In this document: positions 56,008-64,000 of the stretch, one piece after another
How positions within the stretch are numbered: the stretch's first letter is position 1
Layout of the letters: each line of letters begins with the position of its first letter
Assembly (NCBI RefSeq): GCF_030490285.1
Contig: NZ_CP129884.1
Coordinates: forward strand, 1,240,001-1,304,000
DNA length: 64,000 bases
Direction: 5' to 3'
Origin: Methylomonas montana
Lineage (GTDB): Bacteria > Pseudomonadota > Gammaproteobacteria > Methylococcales > Methylomonadaceae
The notes under the pieces: generated by a model
The model's database searches: none
What the model was told of the DNA's origin: nothing
What the model saw: the letters and a program-made list of their open reading frames with translations, nothing else
Program-made: the position numbers and the translations under genes

Positions 56008-56934
56008 TTAGGAAACGAGCGTCAACCATTCCTTGTGGTCGGCGCGGCGGCCGTTGACATAGTCGAAATACAAGGCTTGCAGTTTCTCGGTGACAGGTCC
56101 TCGGCTGCCGGAACCGATGTCGCGGTTGTCGTATTGGCGGATCGGCGTGACTTCGGCGGCTGAGCCGGTGAAGAAGGCTTCGTCGGCGACATAGACTTCA
56201 TCGCGGGTGATTCGTTTTTCGATCACTTCATAGCCTTGTTCGCGGGCAATGGTGATCAAGGTGTCACGGGTGATGCCTTCCAAAGCCGAAGTGGTTTCCG
56301 GAGTATAGATTTTGCCGTTGCGGACGATGAACAGGTTCTCGCCGCTGCCTTCCGCGCAGAAGCCTTCATGGTCCAGCAATAAGGCTTCGTCGTAACCGGT
56401 GGACAAGGCTTCCTGCAGCGCCAGGATCGAATTGACGTAGTTGCCGTTGGCCTTGGCTTTGCACATGGTGCTGTTGACATGGTTGCGGGTATACGACGAG
56501 GTGCGGATGCGGATGCCTTTTTCCATGTTCTCCGCGCCCAGATAAGCGCCCCAGGTCCAGGCGGCAACCATTACATGCACTTTCAGATTATCGGCGCGCA
56601 GGCCCATGCCTTCCGAGCCGAAGAACACCATGCTGCGGATATAGGCGGTGTCCAGATTATTCTTGGCGACCGCGTCGCGATGGGCTTGGTTGATTTCCTC
56701 TTTGGAGAACGGCATTTTCATGTTCATGATATGCGCGGAACGGAACAGACGGTCGGTGTGCTCGGCCAGCTTGAAAATCGCGGTGCCGTTGTCAGTTTTG
56801 TACGCGCGCAAGCCTTCGAAGACGCCACAGCCGTAATGCAGGGTATGAGTCAAGACATGGACTTTCGCATCCCGCCAGTCAACCCATTTTCCATCTAGCC
56901 ATATCAACCCGTCTCTGTCATCCATCGTTGTCAT
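56008..56934 (-). CDS. ilvE: Branched-chain amino-acid aminotransferase
   Basis: PLP enzyme that makes Leu, Ile and Val from their keto acids. The 308 residues carry LIWLDGKWVDWRDAKVHVLT, LHYGCGVFEGLRAYKTDNG, ANGNYVNSILALQEALSTGY after the PLP lysine segment MCKAKANG, and EGSGENLFIV. Length matches IlvE (about 309). It opens the ilvE-waaF-waaC run, an unusual mixture of amino-acid and LPS genes with no intergenic space. Confidence 0.94.
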   Translation of the reverse strand: MTTMDDRDGLIWLDGKWVDWRDAKVHVLTHTLHYGCGVFEGLRAYKTDNGTAIFKLAEHTDRLFRSAHIMNMKMPFSKEEINQAHRDAVAKNNLDTAYIRSMVFFGSEGMGLRADNLKVHVMVAAWTWGAYLGAENMEKGIRIRTSSYTRNHVNSTMCKAKANGNYVNSILALQEALSTGYDEALLLDHEGFCAEGSGENLFIVRNGKIYTPETTSALEGITRDTLITIAREQGYEVIEKRITRDEVYVADEAFFTGSAAEVTPIRQYDNRDIGSGSRGPVTEKLQALYFDYVNGRRADHKEWLTLVS

Positions 56935-57557
56935 CGTCTGAACCTGTTTTGTTTAATGATTGTTGCTGCGCCGTTTCGGCTGAAAAGTGGCGGAAATTGT
57001 ACTATAAAGCAGGCGCGGGCAATACCGGCCTTGGAAATCCTGGGGCGATTGCCGCGTTGAGCGAGTTTGTCGTTGCCAGGCTGATCCCAAGGCCGGCGCT
57101 TAGGAAAAGCAAAGTCCCTGATTGCCACGCCGTTCGAAACGCAATCTGTCTAGGGCAGCCTTGAAACCGTGAAATACTTCACGGTTTTGCAGTGGTATAG
57201 GCAACGGACACCAAGCGTTTTCCGCAATAGACTGATCCCAGCTTCAATTTTTGGCCTTTATCAAGGGCTCCTGCCATCCGGCAAGCGAACCACAGCGGAA
57301 ATTGATGCTGTGCGGGTATCGCGTCACGCGAAGGACGCTTAAAAATCTGCTATAGGCCGGGATGATAGGCATCGTGTCGAGTCACTTTTTCGTCGGGTTT
57401 ATGAAAAAGACGGCGACCGGAGCGGTAGGGTCATCGGGATTTTGACGGAAAGATTTTGTTGGAATCTTATGATGCTGATTTTTTAATGGCTTTGCATTGT
57501 TGGCGTAACTTATGCCCAAGTTTAATTGGGTCTAATCGGCAAATTCGGGAGAACATC
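56935..57557. other. Intergenic region, one perfect stem-loop
   Basis: About 620 bases between divergent ilvE and a small plus-strand gene. AAACCGTGAA-ATAC-TTCACGGTTT (57164-57187) is a perfect 10-bp palindrome without a clear T-run; it could be an operator or weak terminator. No tRNA or coding frame was recognised in the rest. Confidence 0.45.
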
Positions 57558-57767
57558 ATGGAAACATTCAATGAAGTTAACGAAATCAATACTCTGCGTA
57601 TCATTTTTATCGAAACCGTAAGCCGGCAATTTGTTGCCATCACCGGCTGCGGCATCTATGTCTATCTCAATCCGGTGGCGATTAACGAGTTGTTCAATCG
57701 CTATCTCGACAGCAGCGTATCGATCAATACTTTCGCCCGGCAATGCGTGAAGAAAGTAGTGGCCTGA
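57558..57767 (+). CDS. Unknown 69-aa protein
   Basis: A 69-residue cytoplasmic protein (ETFNEVNEINTLRIIFIETV, QFVAITGCGIYVYLNPVAIN, ELFNRYLDSSVSINTFARQC). The ATG at 57558 is well supported by GGGAG seven bases upstream. No family recognised and no neighbour of related function; a stem-loop (57787-57810) follows. It may be a small regulator, but nothing in the sequence says so. Confidence 0.6.
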   Translation: METFNEVNEINTLRIIFIETVSRQFVAITGCGIYVYLNPVAINELFNRYLDSSVSINTFARQCVKKVVA

Positions 57768-57786
57768 TAGTGGATAAGGAATACGC

Positions 57787-57810
57787 GGGGCGGTTTATCC
57801 AAACTGCCCC
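57787..57810 (+). terminator. Stem-loop after the 69-aa gene
   Basis: GGGGCGGTTT-ATCC-AAACTGCCCC has a 10-bp stem with one G-T pair or mismatch, 20 bases past the stop. There is no T-run, so termination is plausible but not certain. Confidence 0.5.
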
Positions 57811-57884
57811 GAACGTTTGCCGATTCGTCAAGGGCAGGGTCGAAGATGCTTTGATTGCGGCCACGGCTTGTCGGGCTGTTCCCA

Positions 57885-58451
57885 TTAAGCCCTAGACGAA
57901 AACTCGCCGGTTTCGGTGTTGACCTTAATAAGCTCGCCGGACTCGATGTATTCCGGGATTTGAACTTCCAGACCGGTGGTCAATTTCGCGGTTTTGGTGC
58001 GCTTGGTGGCGCTTGAGCCTTTCATGGCCGGCGGGGTTTCGGCGATTTGCAGGATAATGGTGGTTGGCAACTGAATGCCTAGCGGTGCATCGTCCATCAA
58101 CAGCATGATGATACCTTCCAGACCGTCGGTCAGATACAAGGTTTGGCCTTCCAGATCATCCCCCGCCAGCGCATATTGATCGTAAGTCTCGCTGTTCATG
58201 AAGTAGTAGGTGTCGCCGTCCTGGTAGGAAAACTGCACGTTGCAGCGCGAACAGTCGGCGGCTTTCAGCACGTCGTCGCTTTTGTACGTTTCGTCCAGTT
58301 TCTGCCGGGTTTTCATGTGGGTAAAGCGAACTTTGTAAAGCGTGGTGGCGCCGCGCGAGGTGGGGTTGCGCACGTCTATATGTTTCACCACATAAGGCTC
58401 GCCGTTGATTTCGATGGCGGTTCCCTGTTTCAATTCGTTGGCTTTTGGCAC
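57885..58451 (-). CDS. efpL: Elongation factor P-like protein EfpL (YeiP)
   Basis: A ribosome-binding EF-P paralogue that relieves stalling at proline and related motifs. The 188 residues have the three-domain EF-P layout; the tip loop NPTSRGATTLYK carries Arg33 instead of the modified Lys of EF-P, as in EfpL. Two extra Cys (ADCSRCNVQF) lie in domain II. It follows bpt by three bases, so translation-factor and N-degron genes are co-transcribed. Confidence 0.93.
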   Translation of the reverse strand: MPKANELKQGTAIEINGEPYVVKHIDVRNPTSRGATTLYKVRFTHMKTRQKLDETYKSDDVLKAADCSRCNVQFSYQDGDTYYFMNSETYDQYALAGDDLEGQTLYLTDGLEGIIMLLMDDAPLGIQLPTTIILQIAETPPAMKGSSATKRTKTAKLTTGLEVQIPEYIESGELIKVNTETGEFSSRA

Positions 58452-58454
58452 TGC

Positions 58455-59177
58455 TTAGTCCTCGTTGAATGTTTGATTTGAAATGGTTTGCCACTGGCCG
58501 TTTATCAGGCCGGACAGCGGTTGGTATTGGATTTTATAACGCATTTTACGACAGTCTTTAATCCAGTAACCCAGATAAAGGTACTCCAGGCCCAACTGCT
58601 TGGCGGTTTCGATCTGCCACAACACCGCATAAACGCCGGGGCTGTAGTCGGCAAACTCGGGATCGAAAAAGGTATACACCGCCGACAAGCCGTCGGCCAC
58701 CACATCGACCACCGCTACGGCCGCCAGTTGGCCGCCGATCAAAAACTCCACGAACATCGTCTCGCACCAACTGCTGCCCAGGAACTTGATGTAATCGTCC
58801 GGCGTGGTGCCGGCGTCCGCGCCGGGTTTGTCGTGGCGGGCGTTTAAATAACGCTGATAAAGCTGGAAATGGCGCGGATCGAATTCGGCGGCTTTGACGA
58901 CCACGCGGGTTTGAGCGTTGCGTTTTTGACAGCGTTTTTGTTTACGATCCGGCTGGAACGCCGCCACCGGCAAGCGAGTTGGCACGCAAGCCTGACAACC
59001 TTCGCAATAGGGTTTATAGACATAATCGCCGCTACGCCGAAAGCCTTGGGCGATCAATTGCGAATATAGCGGGGTGTTCATGCCGACGGACGGATGCACG
59101 AAGCCGGAACGCGACACGCGGTCTTCGAGATAGCCGCAAGCGTGTCCGGCGTCCAGCCAAATCGGGATAGACGTCAT
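58455..59177 (-). CDS. bpt: Aspartate/glutamate leucyltransferase Bpt
   Basis: Transfers Leu from tRNA to proteins with N-terminal Asp or Glu, marking them for ClpAP. The 240 residues contain [20 protein letters not shown], the Cys cluster [14 protein letters not shown] and the acetyltransferase-like core [19 protein letters not shown]. The ATG at 59177 overlaps the aat stop (ATGA). Also called an arginyltransferase-like protein in older annotations. Confidence 0.93.
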   Translation of the reverse strand: MTSIPIWLDAGHACGYLEDRVSRSGFVHPSVGMNTPLYSQLIAQGFRRSGDYVYKPYCEGCQACVPTRLPVAAFQPDRKQKRCQKRNAQTRVVVKAAEFDPRHFQLYQRYLNARHDKPGADAGTTPDDYIKFLGSSWCETMFVEFLIGGQLAAVAVVDVVADGLSAVYTFFDPEFADYSPGVYAVLWQIETAKQLGLEYLYLGYWIKDCRKMRYKIQYQPLSGLINGQWQTISNQTFNED

Positions 59178-59866
59178 CGCTGCCAGGCCTCGGGGCGAGG
59201 CGAGTGGTCGCAATATTCGTTCAGCAACTCGGCGAAGCGGCTGCGCGGAATGTCCTCGGCGCCCAGACTGACTAAATGCTCGCTACGCACTTGGCAATCG
59301 ATCAGTCGATAACCCCAGTCGCTTAATTGTTGCACCAGATGGGCAAACACCACTTTCGAGGCGTCGGTTTTGCGATGGAACATCGATTCGCCGAAAAACA
59401 CCTGGCCGATGGCGATGCCGTACAGGCCGCCTACCAGTTGGCCGTCCTGCCAGGCTTCGAAGCTGTGGGCGATGCCGAGATGATGCAGGGTCAGGTAGGC
59501 TTGCAACATATCGTCGGTAATCCAGGTGCCGAGGCTTCCGCTACGCGGTGCCGCGCAAGCCGTTATCACTTGCCGAAAGGCGCTGTCGTAGCGGATCTGG
59601 AACAGTTGTTTGCGCAGGGTTTTCGCCAGGCTGCGGGAAATATTCAAATGTTCCGGAAACAGCACCAGACGCGGATCGGGCGACCACCACAGGATGGGTT
59701 CGCCGGGGTTGAACCAGGGGAAAACCCCGTGCCGGTAGGCATTGACGATGCGTTGCGGCGACAGGCAGCCGCCGAACGCCAGCAAGCCGTTGGGATCGCG
59801 CAGCGCTTTGTGCAGCGGTGGAAAGGCTTGCTGAGGGTGGTCGGGATCAAGGAGGGTGAGTTGCAT
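59174..59866 (-). CDS. aat: Leucyl/phenylalanyl-tRNA-protein transferase
   Basis: Adds Leu or Phe to N-terminal Arg or Lys of proteins, the other bacterial N-degron transferase. The 230 residues show [20 protein letters not shown], the active-site block [40 protein letters not shown] and the C-terminal [20 protein letters not shown]. It opens the aat-bpt-efpL operon. Confidence 0.95.
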   Translation of the reverse strand: MQLTLLDPDHPQQAFPPLHKALRDPNGLLAFGGCLSPQRIVNAYRHGVFPWFNPGEPILWWSPDPRLVLFPEHLNISRSLAKTLRKQLFQIRYDSAFRQVITACAAPRSGSLGTWITDDMLQAYLTLHHLGIAHSFEAWQDGQLVGGLYGIAIGQVFFGESMFHRKTDASKVVFAHLVQQLSDWGYRLIDCQVRSEHLVSLGAEDIPRSRFAELLNEYCDHSPRPEAWQR

Positions 59867-59959
59867 ACAATGCGGTTGACAGCCGGCGTGCTGTCCTGTA
59901 ATTGAAAAATTAAATGGGAGCGTTGCGCGAGTGAGATTTAACCATGCTGTCCGTCATGC

Positions 59960-60640
59960 TCAAGACGCATCCATTTTATAACCGAAGCCGCGCACGGTTT
60001 TCAGCAATTTGAGTTCGAAATCGTCATCGATCTTGCGCCGCAATTGGCGAATATAGACGTCCACCACATTGGTCAGCGGGTCGGCGCTATAGCCCCAGAC
60101 TTGCTCCAAAATTCGGGTTCGACTCAACACCTTGCCCGGCATGCGCATGAAGCATTCCAACAAGGCAAATTCCTTGGGTGTCAGCTCGATGATGGTCTCA
60201 CCACGGCGGACTTCATGGGTTTCGCCGTTCAATACTAAGTCTTCAATCCGTAATTCCTTAGTGTCGGGTTTGATTTCGCCGCCGCGCCGCCGCAGTAATA
60301 CCTCGATGCGGGCCAGCAATTCCTCGAAGGCGAAAGGTTTGGTCATGTAGTCGTCGGCACCGGAACGCAGGCCGGATACTTTGTCTTGCACCGTGTCTCT
60401 GGCCGTCAACATCAGTACCGGCGTATCGACGCCGTTGCCGCGTAAGCGCTCGCAGATCTGCCGGCCATTCATATCCGGTAAGCCCAGATCGAGAATGATG
60501 ACCTGAAATGTCCCCTCGGTGCCCAAGGCAATCGCCTCTTGACCGCTACGGGCTACTTCCACCGCATAACCTTCGGCTTTCAAGCCGCGCTGGACGAAAT
60601 CGATGATGCGCTCATCGTCTTCAACCATCAGCACGCGCAT
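59960..60640 (-). CDS. OmpR/PhoB-family response regulator
   Basis: Two-component transcription factor. The receiver domain has MVEDD, phosphoacceptor Asp51 (VIILDLGLPDMNG), MLTARD and TKPFAF; the DNA-binding domain has TPKEFALLECFMRMPGKVLS and NVVDVYIRQLRRKIDDD. The start at 60640 (MRVLMVEDD) fits the family; an ATG at 60688 would add 16 residues. It follows the histidine kinase gene by about 60 bases. The regulon is unknown. Confidence 0.9.
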   Translation of the reverse strand: MRVLMVEDDERIIDFVQRGLKAEGYAVEVARSGQEAIALGTEGTFQVIILDLGLPDMNGRQICERLRGNGVDTPVLMLTARDTVQDKVSGLRSGADDYMTKPFAFEELLARIEVLLRRRGGEIKPDTKELRIEDLVLNGETHEVRRGETIIELTPKEFALLECFMRMPGKVLSRTRILEQVWGYSADPLTNVVDVYIRQLRRKIDDDFELKLLKTVRGFGYKMDAS

Positions 60641-60701
60641 ATAGCCTATCCCCGTCAGAGTGTTGGATGTCATGTATTTCTCGTTCATATGGATAATCGT
60701 C

Positions 60702-62288
60702 CTATGCTACCGTAAGCAGCGGTAGTGTAACCTTAAATGTCGAGCCTGAATTTTCGATGCTGCTGACTGCGATCTGTCCGCCGTGTGCCTGCAAGATGGA
60801 TTTAGCCATGGGCAAACCCAGGCCGGAACCGTCGTCTCGCGAATGTTGGGCATTGTTGCTACGGAAGTGGCGCTCGAAAATTCGTTCCAAATCCTGGGCG
60901 GGTATGCCTATGCCCTGATCGGTCAGACTGAAACAGGCTTGTTTCCCCTCGCGCCACAAGGCGACGCCGATGTGGCCGTGCGGCTTGGAGTAGCGGCAGG
61001 CATTCTCGCCCAGAATAAACAACACTTGTCGCAGCCGTTGTTTGTCGCCACGGACCAGCAGCGGTCCGTCGGGGGCATCCAGCGCGACCGAAATCGCGTA
61101 TTCCTCGGCCATCACCTGAAAGTCCTCGACACTGCTGGTGACCAATTCGGCCAGATCCACTTTATTCCATTCGAATTGCAGATTGGCGGTGTCGGCGCGG
61201 GCCAGGAACAATAAATCGTTGACGTATTTGCCCAATTGCATGGCCAATTCGACAATGCGCTGCAAGGCATCCTTATATTCTTCGGCATCGCGGTCCTGGC
61301 CGCGCAAAGTCACTTCCGCCTCGCCGCGAATCACGGTAATCGGGGTGCGCAGCTCATGGCTGATGTCCGCTAAAAACTCGCGGCGGGCGTTATCCATGCG
61401 CTTTAATTCTTCATTTAACAGATTCAGTTCGAGAGTCCGTTCCGCGACTCTTTTTTCCAGAATTTCCCGGCCCTCGCGCAGCTTATCTTGCTGAAATTCC
61501 AGTTCCCGGGCCATTTGGTTGAAGTGGCTGGCCAGGTAAGCAAACTCGTCGCGGGTGTCTAGTGCGATGCGGTAATCCAGGTTGCCGGAAGCGATCTCGT
61601 CGGTGCCTTTCATCAGCGCTTCGATGGGCTTTTTAAAGCTGCGCAGCAGCAAGACGCCGGCGATCAGGCTAAACACTGCCGCGGTGAACGATGCCAGAAT
61701 GGCGGTCCAGCGCGATTGTTCGACCAAGACTTCCAATTCTTGTTTGGCTTTCTTGGCTTTTTCCCGCTCCGCGTCGATGGCGGCGTCGATCAAGGGCTGG
61801 AATTTGCCGTCGATCTCTTCTTCGGTAAATTTAGAGAGCGCCTGAACGGCGGTTGCCAATTTGCCTTGCAGACGTAGCTTTTCGACTTCGTTAAACCGAT
61901 ATTCGCTGGCTTCCAGGAAGGCGGTGAGATGGGCGACTTTCTCCAGTTCGGCCGGTTTGTTGGTCCAGTCCTCGCTACGACTGTCCTGGGTCGGCGTCTT
62001 GACCGCCGTGTCGCGAAGCGCCCGCATCGCCTCGTACAAACGCTGCTTGGACGATTCCACGCCGGTTTCCGCATTGGGGTTGGCGGTGATCAGCCTATCC
62101 ATACGCTGTTTGAAGTGGCGGTAAGCTTCCTGCGAGAGTTGTTCGTAATCGTCGAAGGTTTCATACGCGGTCTGGCTGTGCTGAAAATAACGGGCGACCT
62201 GATTTGATCCCCAATACAGCGCGACGCCCAAACTCAACACAAACCCGAATGATACGACGATGACGATCGCCAACCGGAAACGAAACAT
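60702..62288 (-). CDS. Sensor histidine kinase with HAMP domain
   Basis: A 528-residue membrane kinase: helix 1 (about 5-25), periplasmic sensor of about 165 residues with helical coiled coil, helix 2 (about 190-215), HAMP, a coiled-coil linker, the His box DISHELRTPITVIRG (His311), an N box (FILGENACRYS), DQGIGIPAQDLERIFERHFR and GSGLGLPMAKSIL. All catalytic motifs are intact. It forms a pair with the OmpR-type regulator downstream and follows a lipoprotein and a GlrK-like gene. Confidence 0.92.
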   Translation of the reverse strand: MFRFRLAIVIVVSFGFVLSLGVALYWGSNQVARYFQHSQTAYETFDDYEQLSQEAYRHFKQRMDRLITANPNAETGVESSKQRLYEAMRALRDTAVKTPTQDSRSEDWTNKPAELEKVAHLTAFLEASEYRFNEVEKLRLQGKLATAVQALSKFTEEEIDGKFQPLIDAAIDAEREKAKKAKQELEVLVEQSRWTAILASFTAAVFSLIAGVLLLRSFKKPIEALMKGTDEIASGNLDYRIALDTRDEFAYLASHFNQMARELEFQQDKLREGREILEKRVAERTLELNLLNEELKRMDNARREFLADISHELRTPITVIRGEAEVTLRGQDRDAEEYKDALQRIVELAMQLGKYVNDLLFLARADTANLQFEWNKVDLAELVTSSVEDFQVMAEEYAISVALDAPDGPLLVRGDKQRLRQVLFILGENACRYSKPHGHIGVALWREGKQACFSLTDQGIGIPAQDLERIFERHFRSNNAQHSRDDGSGLGLPMAKSILQAHGGQIAVSSIENSGSTFKVTLPLLTVA

Positions 62289-62293
62289 CGGCC

Positions 62294-62869
62294 TTATTTT
62301 CCGTCGCTAGTCTCGTCCAGCTGTTTTTCCATGGAGCGGATGGCTTCCAGCTTTTCCCGCAACAATTGCGATTCTTTTTTCTTTGAGCCGTTGGTGTCTT
62401 TCGAGTCCAGCACGGTTTGCACGGTTTTTTGTTTACGCTCCAGCGAACCGAGTTTTTTAGTGGTGCTGTTAATGCGCTTCAAGGCTTCGGTGTGAATGAG
62501 GACCAAACGCTGAGTGCGGTCGTCGCCTAAACTGTCCGGCGGTATGCCGGCAAGTTCATCCAAAATTTTGGGGATGTCGCCGCAAGCGTCTGACAGCAAG
62601 CGGCCTATCATCAGCTGTAGCACGATGCCTCGATCCGGCAGGTCTTTTTGATGTTTTACCAGCGATCGACAGGTTTCGGTGCGCGCCGATGTCGGCATAT
62701 TGGCCATGTTGGCGCCGAAATCCAGCAAATCCTCGAAATCCGAGCGCACGCTAGGGGCGTTGAAAGCGGCCGGAAATCTATCCCTGACGCCGGAGTTGAC
62801 CTCGGCGCAGCCGGCGATGAGTAGCAGAGACGATGCCAGGCTAATGAGGCGTATGGATGATGACAGCAT
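62294..62869 (-). CDS. QseG-like lipoprotein
   Basis: A 191-residue lipoprotein: signal peptide with lipobox LIAGC, a helical domain (EDLLDFGANMANMPTSARTE, GIVLQLMIGRLLSDACGDIP), then a coiled coil ending KLEAIRSMEKQLDETSDGK. That ending and the position after a GlrK-like sensor match the QseG/YfhG lipoprotein of the enterobacterial glrK-qseG-glrR operon, where QseG controls the kinase from the outer membrane. AAAGGAAC precedes the ATG at 62869. Similarity outside the C-terminus is weak. Confidence 0.62.
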   Translation of the reverse strand: MLSSSIRLISLASSLLLIAGCAEVNSGVRDRFPAAFNAPSVRSDFEDLLDFGANMANMPTSARTETCRSLVKHQKDLPDRGIVLQLMIGRLLSDACGDIPKILDELAGIPPDSLGDDRTQRLVLIHTEALKRINSTTKKLGSLERKQKTVQTVLDSKDTNGSKKKESQLLREKLEAIRSMEKQLDETSDGK

Positions 62870-62876
62870 AGTTCCT

Positions 62877-64000
62877 TTAAATCTCCCCGTTGAGCGGTAA
62901 TTGAACCCTGATCCGGGCTCCGTGTTGATCTTGTCTTGAATCGATAATATCGACATTGCCTTGGTGGTTGGCGACAAATTCCTTGACGATCGCCAGTCCC
63001 ATACCCGGACCGGCCGGCGTCTCGTCCGATTGGGCGGCCGTGCCGCGGTAAAACGGTTCGAACACATGAGCGCGTTCATCGAGCGGGATGCCCGGTCCTT
63101 CGTCTTCCACTTCCAGTTCCATCTGCGATCCCAAATCGCGCAGCATGATGCGGATCTCGCCTTCGGTCGGTGAGTATTTCACCGCATTGGCCAGCAGTTG
63201 TTCGACGATACCGCGCAATTGTTCGGGAACGCCGGAAATTTCGACCGGCCTGACCAGCATACGCAGGATAATCGATTTGGCGTGCAGCAGCGGTTGGAAT
63301 TCCTCGATCACTGCTTCCAGCAATTCTTTCATCTCGACGGTTTGTTTGCGCTTCATTGCCGGCTGGGCATTGATTTGGCTGTAACGCACCAATTCTTCAG
63401 ACACGGCTTTTAATTTTTCGATATTGACGCTTAAGATCCTGACGATGTCTTGTTGCCGGGTGTTCGCGTCCAGCTCGGCTTCGTTGGCCATCTGTTCGGC
63501 GCTTTTTTCAATACTTTCCAGAGGCTGTTCGATTTCGCGGGCAACGTTATGGATGAACTGTTGTTTGGAAGCCTCAAGCTCCATGAAATGGGTGCGTAAC
63601 CATTCCAGCCGATTGCCCAGATAAACTAAATCGGAAGGGCCTTCGACAACGATGGCCTCCGTCAAATCGCCCGCGCCCAGCCGGCGAATCGAGGTATCGA
63701 GCTGGCGCATCGCGCGCGACAGCACGATCAACAGCAGCGCAATCACCACAAACGAGATCGCCAATAGCACGCCGCCTCTGATCAGTAGTCCGTGTTCCAG
63801 CGACTCCGACAATTGGTGCAATTCGTTGAATTCATGGTCGACATGGTTCTCGAATTCGCGCGACAGGTTGGCGGCCGACTCGCGCAGACCCTGGAACGCT
63901 TCGTCTATCGGTAGCACCAGATTGTTTTCGTCGTCCGAACCGATAATTTGCTGATAAATCAGATTTTCTTTTTCCGATAATTCGTTGACCAGCAGCGCGA
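62877..64000 (-). CDS. GlrK-like sensor protein lacking the phosphoacceptor His, 5' end cut
   Basis: The N-terminus lies beyond base 64000, so at least 374 residues are visible. A membrane helix, HAMP linker and the GlrK-type VEGPSDLVYLGNRLEWLRTH segment are present. The dimerisation/His box reads QFIHNVAREIEQPLESI where GlrK has FLRHVSHELKTPL: Arg (codon at 63537-63539) takes the place of the conserved His. The ATPase domain looks intact (QLLANAVKYSPTEGEI, DEGPGIPLDERAHVFEPFYR, GPGMGLAIVKEFV). It is therefore either a pseudokinase or a sensor that signals by another route. Followed by a QseG-like lipoprotein and an intact kinase. Confidence 0.85.
   Translation of the reverse strand, partial: ALLVNELSEKENLIYQQIIGSDDENNLVLPIDEAFQGLRESAANLSREFENHVDHEFNELHQLSESLEHGLLIRGGVLLAISFVVIALLLIVLSRAMRQLDTSIRRLGAGDLTEAIVVEGPSDLVYLGNRLEWLRTHFMELEASKQQFIHNVAREIEQPLESIEKSAEQMANEAELDANTRQQDIVRILSVNIEKLKAVSEELVRYSQINAQPAMKRKQTVEMKELLEAVIEEFQPLLHAKSIILRMLVRPVEISGVPEQLRGIVEQLLANAVKYSPTEGEIRIMLRDLGSQMELEVEDEGPGIPLDERAHVFEPFYRGTAAQSDETPAGPGMGLAIVKEFVANHQGNVDIIDSRQDQHGARIRVQLPLNGEI

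Overview
The window is a piece of a Gram-negative, almost certainly gammaproteobacterial chromosome of moderately high GC. The evidence is Fur-type TonB/ExbBD iron uptake, WaaC/WaaF heptosyltransferases, MdtABC, KdpDE/Kup, the Aat-Bpt-EfpL set and the GlrK/QseG-like pair. The gene mix (KaiBC, MauG-like cytochrome, selenium genes, orphan sheath gene) fits a Methylomonas-like methanotroph, but no methane-oxidation gene is present, so that placement is an inference. Both ends cut genes: a TonB-dependent receptor at base 1 and a GlrK-like sensor protein at base 64000. I recognised no rRNA, tRNA or CRISPR.

Layout. 1-4060 (minus): iron-uptake block (unknown 93-aa protein, HemP, TonB, ExbB, ExbD, siderophore-type receptor) behind a strong Fur box. 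4343-5005: DUF2076 protein. 5321-8015 (plus): MauG-like di-haem cytochrome, Tat-exported metallophosphoesterase, mono-haem cytochrome c. 8436-14547 (plus): translationally coupled kaiC-kaiB-(PAS/GAF/GGDEF/EAL), then a zinc-binding CZB-GGDEF cyclase, so clock-type proteins sit with a c-di-GMP phosphodiesterase and cyclase. 14657-16106: IS200-type transposase remnant, VOC and YCII proteins. 16802-18178: orphan fusion of the two type VI sheath subunits. 18338-20119: GspE/PilB-type ATPase. 20565-23907: selenium genes mnmH and an oxidoreductase-SelD fusion. 24201-27233: two lipoproteins and a Pho-boxed alkaline phosphatase.

27480-44295 is a potassium/cation region: a P-type ATPase divergent from kdpFABC, then Kup, CorA, KdpD and KdpE. 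The kdp and kup promoters share a nearly identical 17-bp box at identical spacing to the -10, so both high-affinity (Kdp) and constitutive-type (Kup) K+ uptake may answer to KdpE. Inside the kdp operon is the most unusual structure of the window: a DUF559 endonuclease gene bounded by inverted copies of a 34-bp palindromic repeat, with two further solo copies lying in-frame inside kdpA and kdpC.

44301-51720 (minus): MdtABC-type RND efflux. 51834-56934 (minus): cupin, Wzz-like protein, WaaC, WaaF, IlvE. 57885-59866 (minus): Aat, Bpt, EfpL. 59960-64000 (minus): a GlrK-like protein that has Arg where the phosphoacceptor His should be, a QseG-like lipoprotein, and an intact histidine kinase/response regulator pair.
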